64,000 nt of DNA from Eopsaltria australis (Eukaryota > Chordata > Aves > Passeriformes > Petroicidae), in NCBI GenBank assembly GCA_034509425.1, contig JAVTVJ010000372.1, positions 1,779,274-1,843,273 on the forward strand, given 5' to 3'. Each line of letters starts with the position of its first letter. Positions within the stretch are counted from its first letter, which is position 1. A program made the position numbers and the translations under genes. The notes beneath the pieces were generated by a model, which did not search any database, was not told the DNA's origin, and saw only the letters and a program-made list of their open reading frames with translations. Shown here one piece after another: positions 27,101 through 35,338 of the stretch.

Positions 27101-30100
27101 AGGCGGCCACACTCAGTCTCACCATGGGGAATATCTTTATCCCATACATTATCCCCAAACCACACCTGGGAATCATCAGGGAGATGCTAGTTATCTTGAG
27201 TCAAAATCAGGCAAGACATCATTTAACATTACAGATAATGAAGTTTTAGTGCCTATGCCTGTGCCCTGTTAACTTGCTGGTAAAAATGAAACCTTAGGAT
27301 ACAGCTAAAAAGTCTGTAGTCTGGACCCACAATAGACTTCAGGATGTTATAAACCCATCATAGGATGCATTTATATTGCATGTCAAGCTCAAGTCAGCAT
27401 TCTGGATCTGAACTCTAACTTACAGACACTGCAAAAGTTACAGCCCTAAAACAAGGCTGCAATTCCGTCAATGGCAGGGGTTTAAGTCCTCGGGGCTCCT
27501 AAGGTCTAAGGTGAGTTAGCATATGATGTTCAGGTCAGTTTTGCAGGCTGAAATGATCAAGGGCAATTTGTGAAGGTGCCTCTAACTATTTCCCAACAAG
27601 CCAGGGTTTGCAGAAATGCCCTCTCAAGGCACCAAGGAGCATGAGGGAGGCCTGCAGGGCTGTGCTTAGCTGGCAGGAGGACTGTTCACCATTGCCTGCT
27701 AACCAGGTCTCACATGGTATCCACTAGGACTCAGATTTAAGCCTGTGTTGCAGAGAATTGCAGAGTGAGAATACAATCTTTCTCTCTCTGACTGTTCCAT
27801 TTGTTTGCAACATACCAGGTGTGTCATCCACTGGACTAATTGGCCAAGCAACCTTGATCTTCCTCTCTGTCCTAAATAGAACTCTGCCATCCATGCCCTA
27901 TCCCTAATTAGGTCAGGCACTGCACAACCATCATATCAGAGATATCCTGTTCTGGTTTACATTACCAAAATTTTTCTCCCTTACCTCATCTCTAAATTTC
28001 TCCTATAGGCAGACAAAGGCTGCCTCTGTTGGTGTAAGCAGATGGCTGTTGTACATGCCAAAGTAAAACCTCAACCTCTCCTCCAGTGGCTTTGGGACTT
28101 TTAATGGATGCATATTCTTTAGTGTCTACATGTGCAGATACTAAGAAGTCACAAACCCTACATAACTGACTGTCAAACCACTCTGCTCAAATGCAAAATT
28201 TGATCTCAAAATATCATCTATTTGTAATCACTGATTGATTTGAGCTAAGCACATTCGCTGCATCTACACAGTTGTGGTCAATATTTCCTAGATATTTCTG
28301 GTTCTCAGCACCTGCAAAAAAGGGCAATTTATTTCTCCTTTGTGCATCTCTGCCTTCTGCTCACCTTGCTGCCTCTATAGACTGGTGTACCTCTAGGGAA
28401 ATGCAGCAATAATTAAGCTCTTCTCAGGTCTTTTCAGCCTTAATATTTTCTAAATAGAATTAGTTTCATTTTGGCTCCCCAAACACACAGATGGAGAGTG
28501 ATGGCAAGTGTAACTACACATGCAAGAGCGTCCTTGGTGCTCGTAATATTATTTACTGGTATTTTGACCAATTGTACCAAGGCACGATGCTGCCTCTAGG
28601 CAGAATATACAAAGTGTGTGTCATGTCCACTTTCTCCTGGAAAGAAAGCACTGCAGTGAAGGGCAATCTGGGGCCAATTGCACTGATGAAAGCAGAGGTG
28701 TTTTTCAGTCAATCTCCAAGAGTTCAAAGATATGGGCTGTGAGTCCCAGGTTTGTTGCGGTTTTCCTGATGCTTTGAAACCTGAAGAAACACAGAGCTCT
28801 GATCTTTGGGACCTCTAGAGCAAACCTGGACTTTTGCTGATTTGCTCTAGAAGTAACTGCTTACTTATCCCATAATTAACACCACAAAGCTGATCTTTGG
28901 AAGATAAAGTGTGGGAGGTCAGAGACAGGATCAGGGAAAAGGGTTTCCTTAGAACCGCAGCATTTGCAGACTGATTTTCTTCTCATTTGCATCATATTGA
29001 TCTTGGAATTGTTTCTCAAAAGTCAGAGGTGCTAACAACTATAAAATCTGTCTGGATTAGAAGCAGGTCATTACTATCACATCTAATGGATTTTAATCCA
29101 TACATCAATAAATCAACAACAGAAATTGCTCTAGTCTAAATGACTTTGCCTTAGGGCACTTGTATGGAAAGAGGCTGCATTAGCACTTCCTTACAAGTTC
29201 CAATTTACAGCAAGCTTTCAGGCACATAAATAAGTCCTCCAGTTGATTAACCATCATTTTAGCCAAGCAACTAGGTACAGTAGCATTCCCAACATAGAAT
29301 AATGCAATTAAAAAGCTTTGCATAAAATAACTTGCTTACCAGTCTTTAATTGCATTTTGCTGCTGGGAAAGTCCTTGTGCTATGTTTTTATTAAAAGAGA
29401 AGGAGGGAAAAAAATAAAGGCAGAAAAAAAAAAAAAAAAAAAGAATGAGGAATTTCCAAGCATAAACTGTGTGCTTTTCTTGGAATAATTAAAGTCCATC
29501 TCAACTGGTGATTTCAAAGGCCTCCAGTTTTATTTCCTCTTGACATTTTTCAAGAACTGAGTAAATAGTTTCAGTCGTTTTCAAAATAAACTACAGACTG
29601 ATTTTCAAAGTTGCATTAGGCTGATACTAAAATATATAAATAATTTTTCTTTCCACATCTACAAGACAAAAAAAAATGTGCACATACACAATGTTATCTT
29701 AACAACCTTGTTGAGAAATATTAACATTATTTGAGGTTGAACTTATTATTTATACTTTCCCACCAGTTTGAACTGGTGAATAAATTTAATGCACATTTTT
29801 TGTCACACAATGCTCCTGTCATCTCAGTCTTTTTTCATCGATGTTCCCCAAAAAATCCTCAGTAAAACTGTCTGTTTACTCTTTGTACAGCACTCCAGAC
29901 TTCCACAATTCAGGCATCTAATTCTTCTGCCCTCTGTTCCATCCTCCTAAATGGTGAACTGCCAAAAATGAGTTCTGGCTTGTGAGCTCATATTGCCAGT
30001 TATGGACACGACAGTCCTGTTTTACAGTCATCCAGCGAATATTCTAGACACTGCAACTCTGCACTTACATGGTTAAACTGTAAGAACGATCCCTGACATG

Positions 30101-30837
30101 ATTTTGTTAAAATCACCTAATTTCCCAAACAATTTCCTGGCACAGTCAGAAGTTAATATGGGAGAACGACCACTCAGAACAGGCAGACTGAAATAGTCCA
30201 CATTTTGAAAATAAACTTAATAATATGTAAATGTCATGACAATATCAGCTGGCCCTATGGTCCAGACCCTTGCACTGTTTGCTCTGTAATAAACTTAGCC
30301 TATGTGACCACAACATCTCAGCACTACTGGACGCCTCTTCCCAGAAATCCCATCAGGTGAAAGGAAATCTGTGAAACAGAAATATCCCCCCACATAAAGC
30401 TCCACTTTAAAAACTTAGAAAGATGCAGGTTTTTAAAAGCACTTAATACTCCAGAATGTTTGGTAGCTGACTGCAAGATGACAGTAACAGTGGGAATACC
30501 AAAACCTTGTGCGTAAATTCCTGCAAATAGCCTTTGACCTGTAGTCTTCATATGGTTTCTACACGAGTATCTTCAGTGCTGCATAGCTATTTGAGGTACC
30601 TCCAGGAATTCCCAGAACACGTGCAGACCCTCTCTCTAGGGCTCACACTGGCTGAGCGGTGAATGGGGTGCAGAAACACCTGTGAAGTGCATGCACACTG
30701 AGTATGGCAGTGCTGTGCAAAGCACACTGTGTAAAGACACGATGGCATTTGTCAGAGTGCTAAACCTTGCTTTCACTTCAGGGACTACTCATGCCTTTGC
30801 TCTCCAGATCTTCATTGATCTGTGCTAATTCTTCTCT
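21151..30837. other. Non-coding host DNA, no gene seen
   Basis: About 9.7 kb of AT-rich sequence without a recognisable exon, RNA gene or assignable repeat apart from simple tracts: TA repeats at about 21271-21282 and a 19-base A-run at 29424-29442. It may hold diverged repeats that only a library search would reveal. Confidence 0.6.
29424..29442 (+). repeat. Poly(A) tract
   Basis: Nineteen consecutive A residues in an already A-rich stretch. No clear target duplication or retrocopy was recognised beside it, so it is recorded as a simple repeat rather than as the tail of a retroposed gene. Confidence 0.9.
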
Positions 30838-30960
30838 GCCATACAGAATCATAGAACTGTTTAGCTGGAAAAGACTGGGCTCTGTCTGTTGTCCACATTT
30901 CCTCTCAGGCAAGTGTGTCTCCACTTGGGGAGGGCTGGTCTCCACCCAGCTTCTCTGCTG
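30838..30960 (-). mobile_element. Possible CR1 3'-end fragment
   Basis: CAGAATCATAGAACTGTTTA followed by GCTGGAAAAGACTGGG resembles the reverse complement of the terminal CR1 segment that precedes the short 8-bp tail repeats. The match is limited to about 50 bases and degrades quickly, so the right boundary is a guess. Confidence 0.45.
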
Positions 30961-31754
30961 TTCAACCTCCCCAAAAGAAATTGTACCTGTAGAACAATGC
31001 TGAGAACACTGTCCTGAACCTTTATTCCACTGATGAAATAAGCTTTCATTTTGCCAAAATAAACAGGGTTGTTTTAACTAACTCACAAGGTTAATCACCT
31101 GGACCATTAGTAGAAAATGTGGCTCTGGGGCATCCCAGGTAGGAATGACAAAAGAATGTTTGGGGTGTACGTTTTCCTTATAAAAGGTAAGATGTATCTC
31201 ATCCAAGGGAAGCAAGTTTAATACATAAATAGTGCTTCTTCTTCCCCATGTAACCCCTCCTCTAGATGTTCAACACAAAATCTACTAGAACAAAGTTGAT
31301 GTGAACATGACCTACGTGCACCTCCCAGAAGCTGCTGGTCTCAGAATCAATAACAGCTTCAGCAGTGTGGCTGCTCCTAACACGGAACAAGCAAGGAAGG
31401 CCCATATTCTGCCATAATTCCCACATGGAATTCACCATGTGTAGGGGTAGTGGACATAGAATTAAAACTACTAAAGCCCCCTGGCCACTCCTGGTGGGTG
31501 AGCCCAGGCAACACCCCTGTCTCAGAGACTACAATGGTCTAAACCTTCGAGAAATCTCTCCCCCAAACTCCACCTAGTTAAATATTATTCGTTTATGATA
31601 TTGTCACTCCAAGTTTATATCCTCCCCAAGTTCTGGAAAATTCATCGTTCTGTTATACGTGATTCGTTGTTACCCCCTGCTCCCGCCTGTACCCCGATCC
31701 TGTTGGATGTGACTCCCCTTCCCCGCCCCAACTTCGCCCACTTGCTGTTCTGTT

Positions 31755-31784
31755 ATTGGTTAATCTTTGCGGTTAAAAGGGCAT
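31755..31784 (+). promoter_or_regulatory. Candidate LTR core promoter (ERV-A)
   Basis: An inverted CCAAT box (ATTGG) is followed about 15 bases later by GGTTAAAAGGGC, a TATA-like element. The polyadenylation signal lies about 50 bases downstream, which is the usual U3-R order. The transcription start is not determined. Confidence 0.5.
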
Positions 31785-31826
31785 GTCTGAGCTGGCTCGA
31801 GGCTTCTTCTGCCCCAGGAGTCAGAG

Positions 31827-31832
31827 AATAAA
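31827..31832 (+). terminator. LTR polyadenylation signal (5' copy)
   Basis: AATAAA inside GAGAATAAATAGC, conserved at 39982-39987 in the 3' LTR, where it would direct 3'-end formation of the viral RNA. Confidence 0.75.
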
Positions 31833-32143
31833 TAGCTCTGTTACCGGCAGTGGAGTCGTTCCCTTTATACCTCGCGGTCCCTCCGTGATTCCTAGGGATA
31901 ACCCAGACGGCCCTCGACGTCCTATCGCCCCGGCGGGATTTACTCCCTCACGTCTAACCACCGAAAGGTCTGGTTATTCGTGGTCAACCGGGAGAGGATA
32001 GGACAACCACCTGCAGAGAGTCTCTAGGCTTCCTGGACCGGAGAAGGAAGCCGTCCTCCGCCTGCCTGAACCCGAGGCAGCAGCGAGGACCCGAACGGCT
32101 TCGGACATATCTATCTATCTATATATTTTTTTATTTTATTAAT

Positions 32144-32161
32144 TGGCGCCCAACGCCGTGA
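32144..32161 (+). promoter_or_regulatory. Primer-binding site, tRNA-Lys type
   Basis: TGGCGCCCAACGCCGTGA starts two to three bases after the 5' LTR. The first 12 bases have the form expected for complementarity to the 3' end of a lysine tRNA (Lys-1,2 type). The last six depart from it. This is the priming site for minus-strand DNA synthesis. Confidence 0.85.
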
Positions 32162-32202
32162 TTCCTCGAAATCACGAGGGACGGCTTGCCATCGAACGGC
32201 AA
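32157..32202 (+). promoter_or_regulatory. Two tandem leader stem-loops (candidate packaging/dimer region)
   Basis: CGTGATT (32157-32163) pairs with AATCACG (32170-32176) around a 6-nt loop. TTGCC (32186-32190) pairs with GGCAA (32198-32202) around a 7-nt loop. Tandem hairpins just after the primer-binding site fit a retroviral packaging or dimerisation region, but this is inferred from complementarity only. Confidence 0.4.
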
Positions 32203-32406
32203 AGACGCACGTTGTGGGCCAACCCCTGCAAATCTGCCTCTTGTTTTAGAGGGGGGATTTGGTAGGGAGGGCGGCGACCCCTCGCTCCGGGAGTGAGGGA
32301 ACTGCCCCGACCGCGGGAACCCTTCGTCTCCGTTTTTGGATTTATTTCGGGTGAGGAAAATCGCAGCGGTGCGTCGAGGCTTCGTGCCTAAAGGAATCCG
32401 GTGGAG

Positions 32407-32414
32407 CGGTAAGC
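32407..32414 (+). promoter_or_regulatory. Candidate 5' splice site for env mRNA
   Basis: CGGTAAGC matches the donor consensus well and lies about 57 bases upstream of the gag start. Simple and complex retroviruses splice env from a leader donor of this kind. No RNA evidence is available. Confidence 0.45.
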
Positions 32415-32465
32415 TCAAAACGTTTATATTTTTCTTTGAGGCGAAGGGAAAAAGAGTTTGAGAAG

Positions 32466-34598
32466 ATGGGTATTCATCTCTCAAAAACGGACAGGGAACT
32501 TTCTCGTTTGTATTATACGGTTAAGATTAAGTTAGTAGAAGCGGGAGAAAATTTTGATAAGGTTTTGTTAAAAGACTTTATTAGGTGGGTGGTCAAATAT
32601 GTTCCCTATTCTCATCCTTCTGTTATATTACGAGTTTCTTTTTGGGATTCTGTGGGACATCGTTTAACAGAATTTGCGGAATCGGGGGATGATTCAGTTA
32701 GGAAGTTTTTTCCGTTGCAGATTTTAGTTTACAAGGTTTGGGTTAGAAACAGGGGAAGTTCGATTGTTCGGGAACCTGGGACCCCTAACCCAAATGAGCC
32801 CTTAATTACCCTCGATCCTAACCCCTCTGTTCCTAATCCTTTTGTCCCTGGTGGGGAAGCGGCGGGGGTACCCCTCGATAGCCATCGGCTACAGGGAGAA
32901 ATCCGGGGTGTTCGAGACGCCGACTCTCGCAGCTCCTCTACCAACCCCTTCGGCACCGGGACCGGCCATCCCGGGGCTGACCCTACCCCTACCCGCGTCC
33001 CTATTCCCATCTCCCAAGTTGCGCCAGTGGCGCCTTCTGTACCTGGTTGTTCTCCCCCGAGTTATCATTGTTCTATAGGAATTCAAAGTGCGTCACCGCA
33101 AAATGGCCCTGAAATCATTAAAACTGCGCCACAGCAACACGGTGGCGGCGAATTTCGTGCTGCGCCACCACGAAATGGGGGCTGTGCCAGCTCGCCGCGG
33201 TGCGGTCATCACTGTGTTGTGTGCGCATGCTCGGGTGCGAGGAGCGCGCGCGCGGGTGCGGACAGCGGGAACCCCTTGCCCTCCTCCCTTTACCCCAACC
33301 CCGCTCCGTCGATCGATCCTGCGTCGGTCCCTCCCCTGGCGGCCGATGATGTCACCGCGACGGGTCCCCTCCCACCTTCCCACTCCCACCCCTCGGGTCC
33401 CTCCGCCCCTCCCGCCGCCGCGCGGTCCGCCCCTCCCGCCGCCACGCGGTCCGCCCACCCCCCGCCTCCACCAATCCCGCCCATTCCTAGCCCCACCCCT
33501 CCTCCGTTTTCCCACGGTCCAGATTCCGGTTCCCACGGACCTGGACTGGAAGGGGGGAGGCCGGCAGTGGCACCACTTGTGGCGCCGATCACATATAATA
33601 AGATGGGGGCCAATCCACGATGGGATCCACTTCCCCAGTGGACAATTAAAGATATCTGTAAGGCTGGCAAAGAATTTGGCCGTGATTCTGGATACTTTAA
33701 GGGATTGGTGAATGCGACCTTTGAATCCTCAGTTCTTGTTTCAAAAGATATTAAGGTGTTAATGGCAAGTTTGTTAACGGAAAGCCAATTTGGAGTTTGG
33801 GAGCAGAAATGGAAAAGAGAAGTGCAAAAATTACGAGACATGTACAAAACTGACCCTAACAAAGCAAATCTAACTATGGACCATCTAGTGGGAGAGGGGA
33901 ATTATGTGAAACCAATAGATCAAGCTACAAATGTTCCTGAAAATGTTCTAGTGGATGTTCAAAATATAGCAAAAAGAATTTTGTTCAGCATTCCAGTCGT
34001 GATGGGTCCTATTAAAAGTTATACAGAAATTAGGCAAGGGCCTGATGAGAACTTTGGCGTGTTTGTGGACCGCCTCAGAGAAGCCATGTCTAGGACCATC
34101 ACAGATCCCAAAATGTTGAAAGAAATATTACTAGAATTAGTTCGCCAGAATGCTAATGAAGATTGTAAACGTGTCATTGATTCATTACCAGTGGAACCCC
34201 CTCCCACCATAGATTTGATTACTGAGCGTTGTTCAGAAATCAGAGCGAAATTAGAACCTGATAACAGACGACGAAAAGATCTCTTTGCCGCTGCTGTGGG
34301 CACTCGTGATAAACTGATATGCTATAATTGTGGTAAATTAGGCCATTTTTCTCGAGAATGCAAGAACCCAAAAGCTAACAAGTCCATCCAACAAAGTAAC
34401 GTTAATACTAAGCCTTCTCCGAGTGTTTCATTCCAGCAACAACCACAGAATGCCATGGTACCCCAGATGACACCGCAATGGGGACCTTATCCACCCATGT
34501 TTCCATGGTGGGGGCAGCAGTACCCGGCTCCAGCGCAGACGTCGGGAAACGGGAGTGGGAGGGCGGAGCAGTGCCGCGCTCCGGAACAAACAAATTAA
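32466..34598 (+). CDS. gag: ERV-A Gag polyprotein (710 aa)
   Basis: Structural polyprotein that would assemble the particle. The start at 32466 is preferred over the in-frame 32436 because it exposes MGIHLS, an N-myristoylation consensus for membrane targeting. Reading along: matrix-like N terminus (about 1-110); PPSY late-domain motif at 197-200; an unusual Cys/His cluster at 240-255; a proline-rich stretch at about 275-375 encoded by very GC-rich DNA with a 24-nt tandem duplication (33404-33451); capsid from about 380; major homology region beginning with QG at about 524; and a single CCHC knuckle at 619-632 (CX2CX4HX4C). Most related viruses have two knuckles. The frame is fully open. It ends 120 nt inside pro, with a GGGAAAC shift site at 34544. 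Cleavage sites were not mapped. Confidence 0.93.
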   Translation: MGIHLSKTDRELSRLYYTVKIKLVEAGENFDKVLLKDFIRWVVKYVPYSHPSVILRVSFWDSVGHRLTEFAESGDDSVRKFFPLQILVYKVWVRNRGSSIVREPGTPNPNEPLITLDPNPSVPNPFVPGGEAAGVPLDSHRLQGEIRGVRDADSRSSSTNPFGTGTGHPGADPTPTRVPIPISQVAPVAPSVPGCSPPSYHCSIGIQSASPQNGPEIIKTAPQQHGGGEFRAAPPRNGGCASSPRCGHHCVVCACSGARSARAGADSGNPLPSSLYPNPAPSIDPASVPPLAADDVTATGPLPPSHSHPSGPSAPPAAARSAPPAATRSAHPPPPPIPPIPSPTPPPFSHGPDSGSHGPGLEGGRPAVAPLVAPITYNKMGANPRWDPLPQWTIKDICKAGKEFGRDSGYFKGLVNATFESSVLVSKDIKVLMASLLTESQFGVWEQKWKREVQKLRDMYKTDPNKANLTMDHLVGEGNYVKPIDQATNVPENVLVDVQNIAKRILFSIPVVMGPIKSYTEIRQGPDENFGVFVDRLREAMSRTITDPKMLKEILLELVRQNANEDCKRVIDSLPVEPPPTIDLITERCSEIRAKLEPDNRRRKDLFAAAVGTRDKLICYNCGKLGHFSRECKNPKANKSIQQSNVNTKPSPSVSFQQQPQNAMVPQMTPQWGPYPPMFPWWGQQYPAPAQTSGNGSGRAEQCRAPEQTN

Positions 34599-35338
34599 AA
34601 GCTGGCGGAGAGAAGGACTTTGCGACGCACATAGACATTCCGGACTTGACAAGAAAATTCAGGTATGACATTGTTACAAGTTTTGCACTACACTTAACAT
34701 CGAATGAATTCCAGCACATTGCTGTGTCCATTCAGAACGCTCCAGCACACCCAATGACTGTGTTGTTAATTGGAGACTCCAGTCGAGGTCCTCCAGGTAT
34801 CTTTGTAGTGCCCGAGATAAAGACATTCCGTCCAAATAAGAACCTTAGTCTGAGCCTGTGCCCGAACACGACACCTTGGTTCCTGCCACAAGGAACTTGG
34901 ATAGGGCAGGCAATTGTTTTACCCGACAGCCTTCCTAAAGACAGGTCAACCCCGTTTGTCTGCTGGACTGAGGTTGTCGGAAAGGACAAACCTATTGTCA
35001 CTTGTAGATTGGACAACGGTCGTTCTACTACCATTTGCCATGGGATGCTAGACACAGGCGCGGATGTGACTGTTATATCAAAAGCAGACTGGCCATTGAC
35101 ATGGGGGACCAAAGAAGCTCCACGAGGGCTGTACGGTGTGGGGGGTGAAGTAACTCCTCAAAGGAGCACTTCTGATATCTTGATTAAGGGCCCTGATGGA
35201 CACATAGCATCTGTCCGTCCCTTCATTCTTCCCCTGGGCTTTAACTTGTTTGGGAGGGATGTCATGTCCCAGTGGGGGGCGACCCTAGAGATCTCTCCTG
35301 TGACACCTCCGAGGGATTTCTTGCGGGGGCCACTGTAG
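34478..35338 (+). CDS. pro: ERV-A Pro: degenerate dUTPase-like domain plus aspartic protease
   Basis: Made as Gag-Pro by a -1 shift, so real Pro sequence starts near 34549 rather than at the frame's first start codon. The N-terminal half (roughly residues 45-150 of the 286-residue frame) is dUTPase-like: GIFVVP at about 108-113 and GTWIGQAIVLP near 137-147 sit where betaretroviral dUTPases carry their conserved blocks. The expected central catalytic block is not recognisable, so activity is doubtful. The C-terminal half is a retropepsin: active-site LDTGADVTVIS with DTGA at 192-195, a flap-like GVGGEV, and a late GRD motif. It would cleave Gag and Pol as a dimer. The frame is open and overlaps pol by 67 nt. 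Confidence 0.88.
   Translation: MGTLSTHVSMVGAAVPGSSADVGKREWEGGAVPRSGTNKLKAGGEKDFATHIDIPDLTRKFRYDIVTSFALHLTSNEFQHIAVSIQNAPAHPMTVLLIGDSSRGPPGIFVVPEIKTFRPNKNLSLSLCPNTTPWFLPQGTWIGQAIVLPDSLPKDRSTPFVCWTEVVGKDKPIVTCRLDNGRSTTICHGMLDTGADVTVISKADWPLTWGTKEAPRGLYGVGGEVTPQRSTSDILIKGPDGHIASVRPFILPLGFNLFGRDVMSQWGATLEISPVTPPRDFLRGPL
34544..34550 (+). promoter_or_regulatory. gag-pro -1 ribosomal frameshift heptamer GGGAAAC
   Basis: G GGA AAC is in the gag reading phase (codons GGA and AAC) within the gag-pro overlap, and a -1 slip enters the pro frame. The heptamer fits the X XXY YYZ rule and is a known type in betaretrovirus gag-pro junctions. A downstream pseudoknot was not modelled. Confidence 0.85.
35314..35320 (+). 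promoter_or_regulatory. Candidate pro-pol -1 frameshift heptamer GGATTTC
   Basis: G GAT TTC is in the pro phase, 16 nt before the pro stop codon and inside the pro-pol overlap. A -1 slip gives the pol reading GFLAGATVARAT. It resembles the non-canonical GGATTTA-type site known at a betaretroviral pro-pol junction. A G-run at 35274-35279 is an alternative but is not in a suitable phase. Confidence 0.6.

Larger units (their letters stand above)
31440..32142 (+). repeat. ERV-A 5' LTR
   Basis: A direct copy of 39595-40294, beginning TGTAGGGG and ending at TTATTAA two bases before the primer-binding site. It holds an inverted CCAAT box, a TATA-like element, a polyadenylation signal and a long C/G-rich R-U5. 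The right end is unusual: a (TATC)n and T-rich tail with no canonical CA terminus. Confidence 0.95.

Noticed and set aside
29424..29442. Poly(A) run as the tail of a processed pseudogene
   Set aside because: No gene-like sequence or target duplication was recognised next to it.
31434..31439. ACCATG as an ERV-A target duplication
   Set aside because: The sequence after the 3' LTR is GCAACT; only a partial, displaced similarity (CCATAG at 40301-40306) exists, so no duplication is claimed.
33088..33862. Long alternative frames on both strands inside gag (207, 147 and 190 codons)
   Set aside because: They lie in GC-rich proline-coding DNA where stop codons are rare. The gag frame explains the region and the alternatives show no domain.
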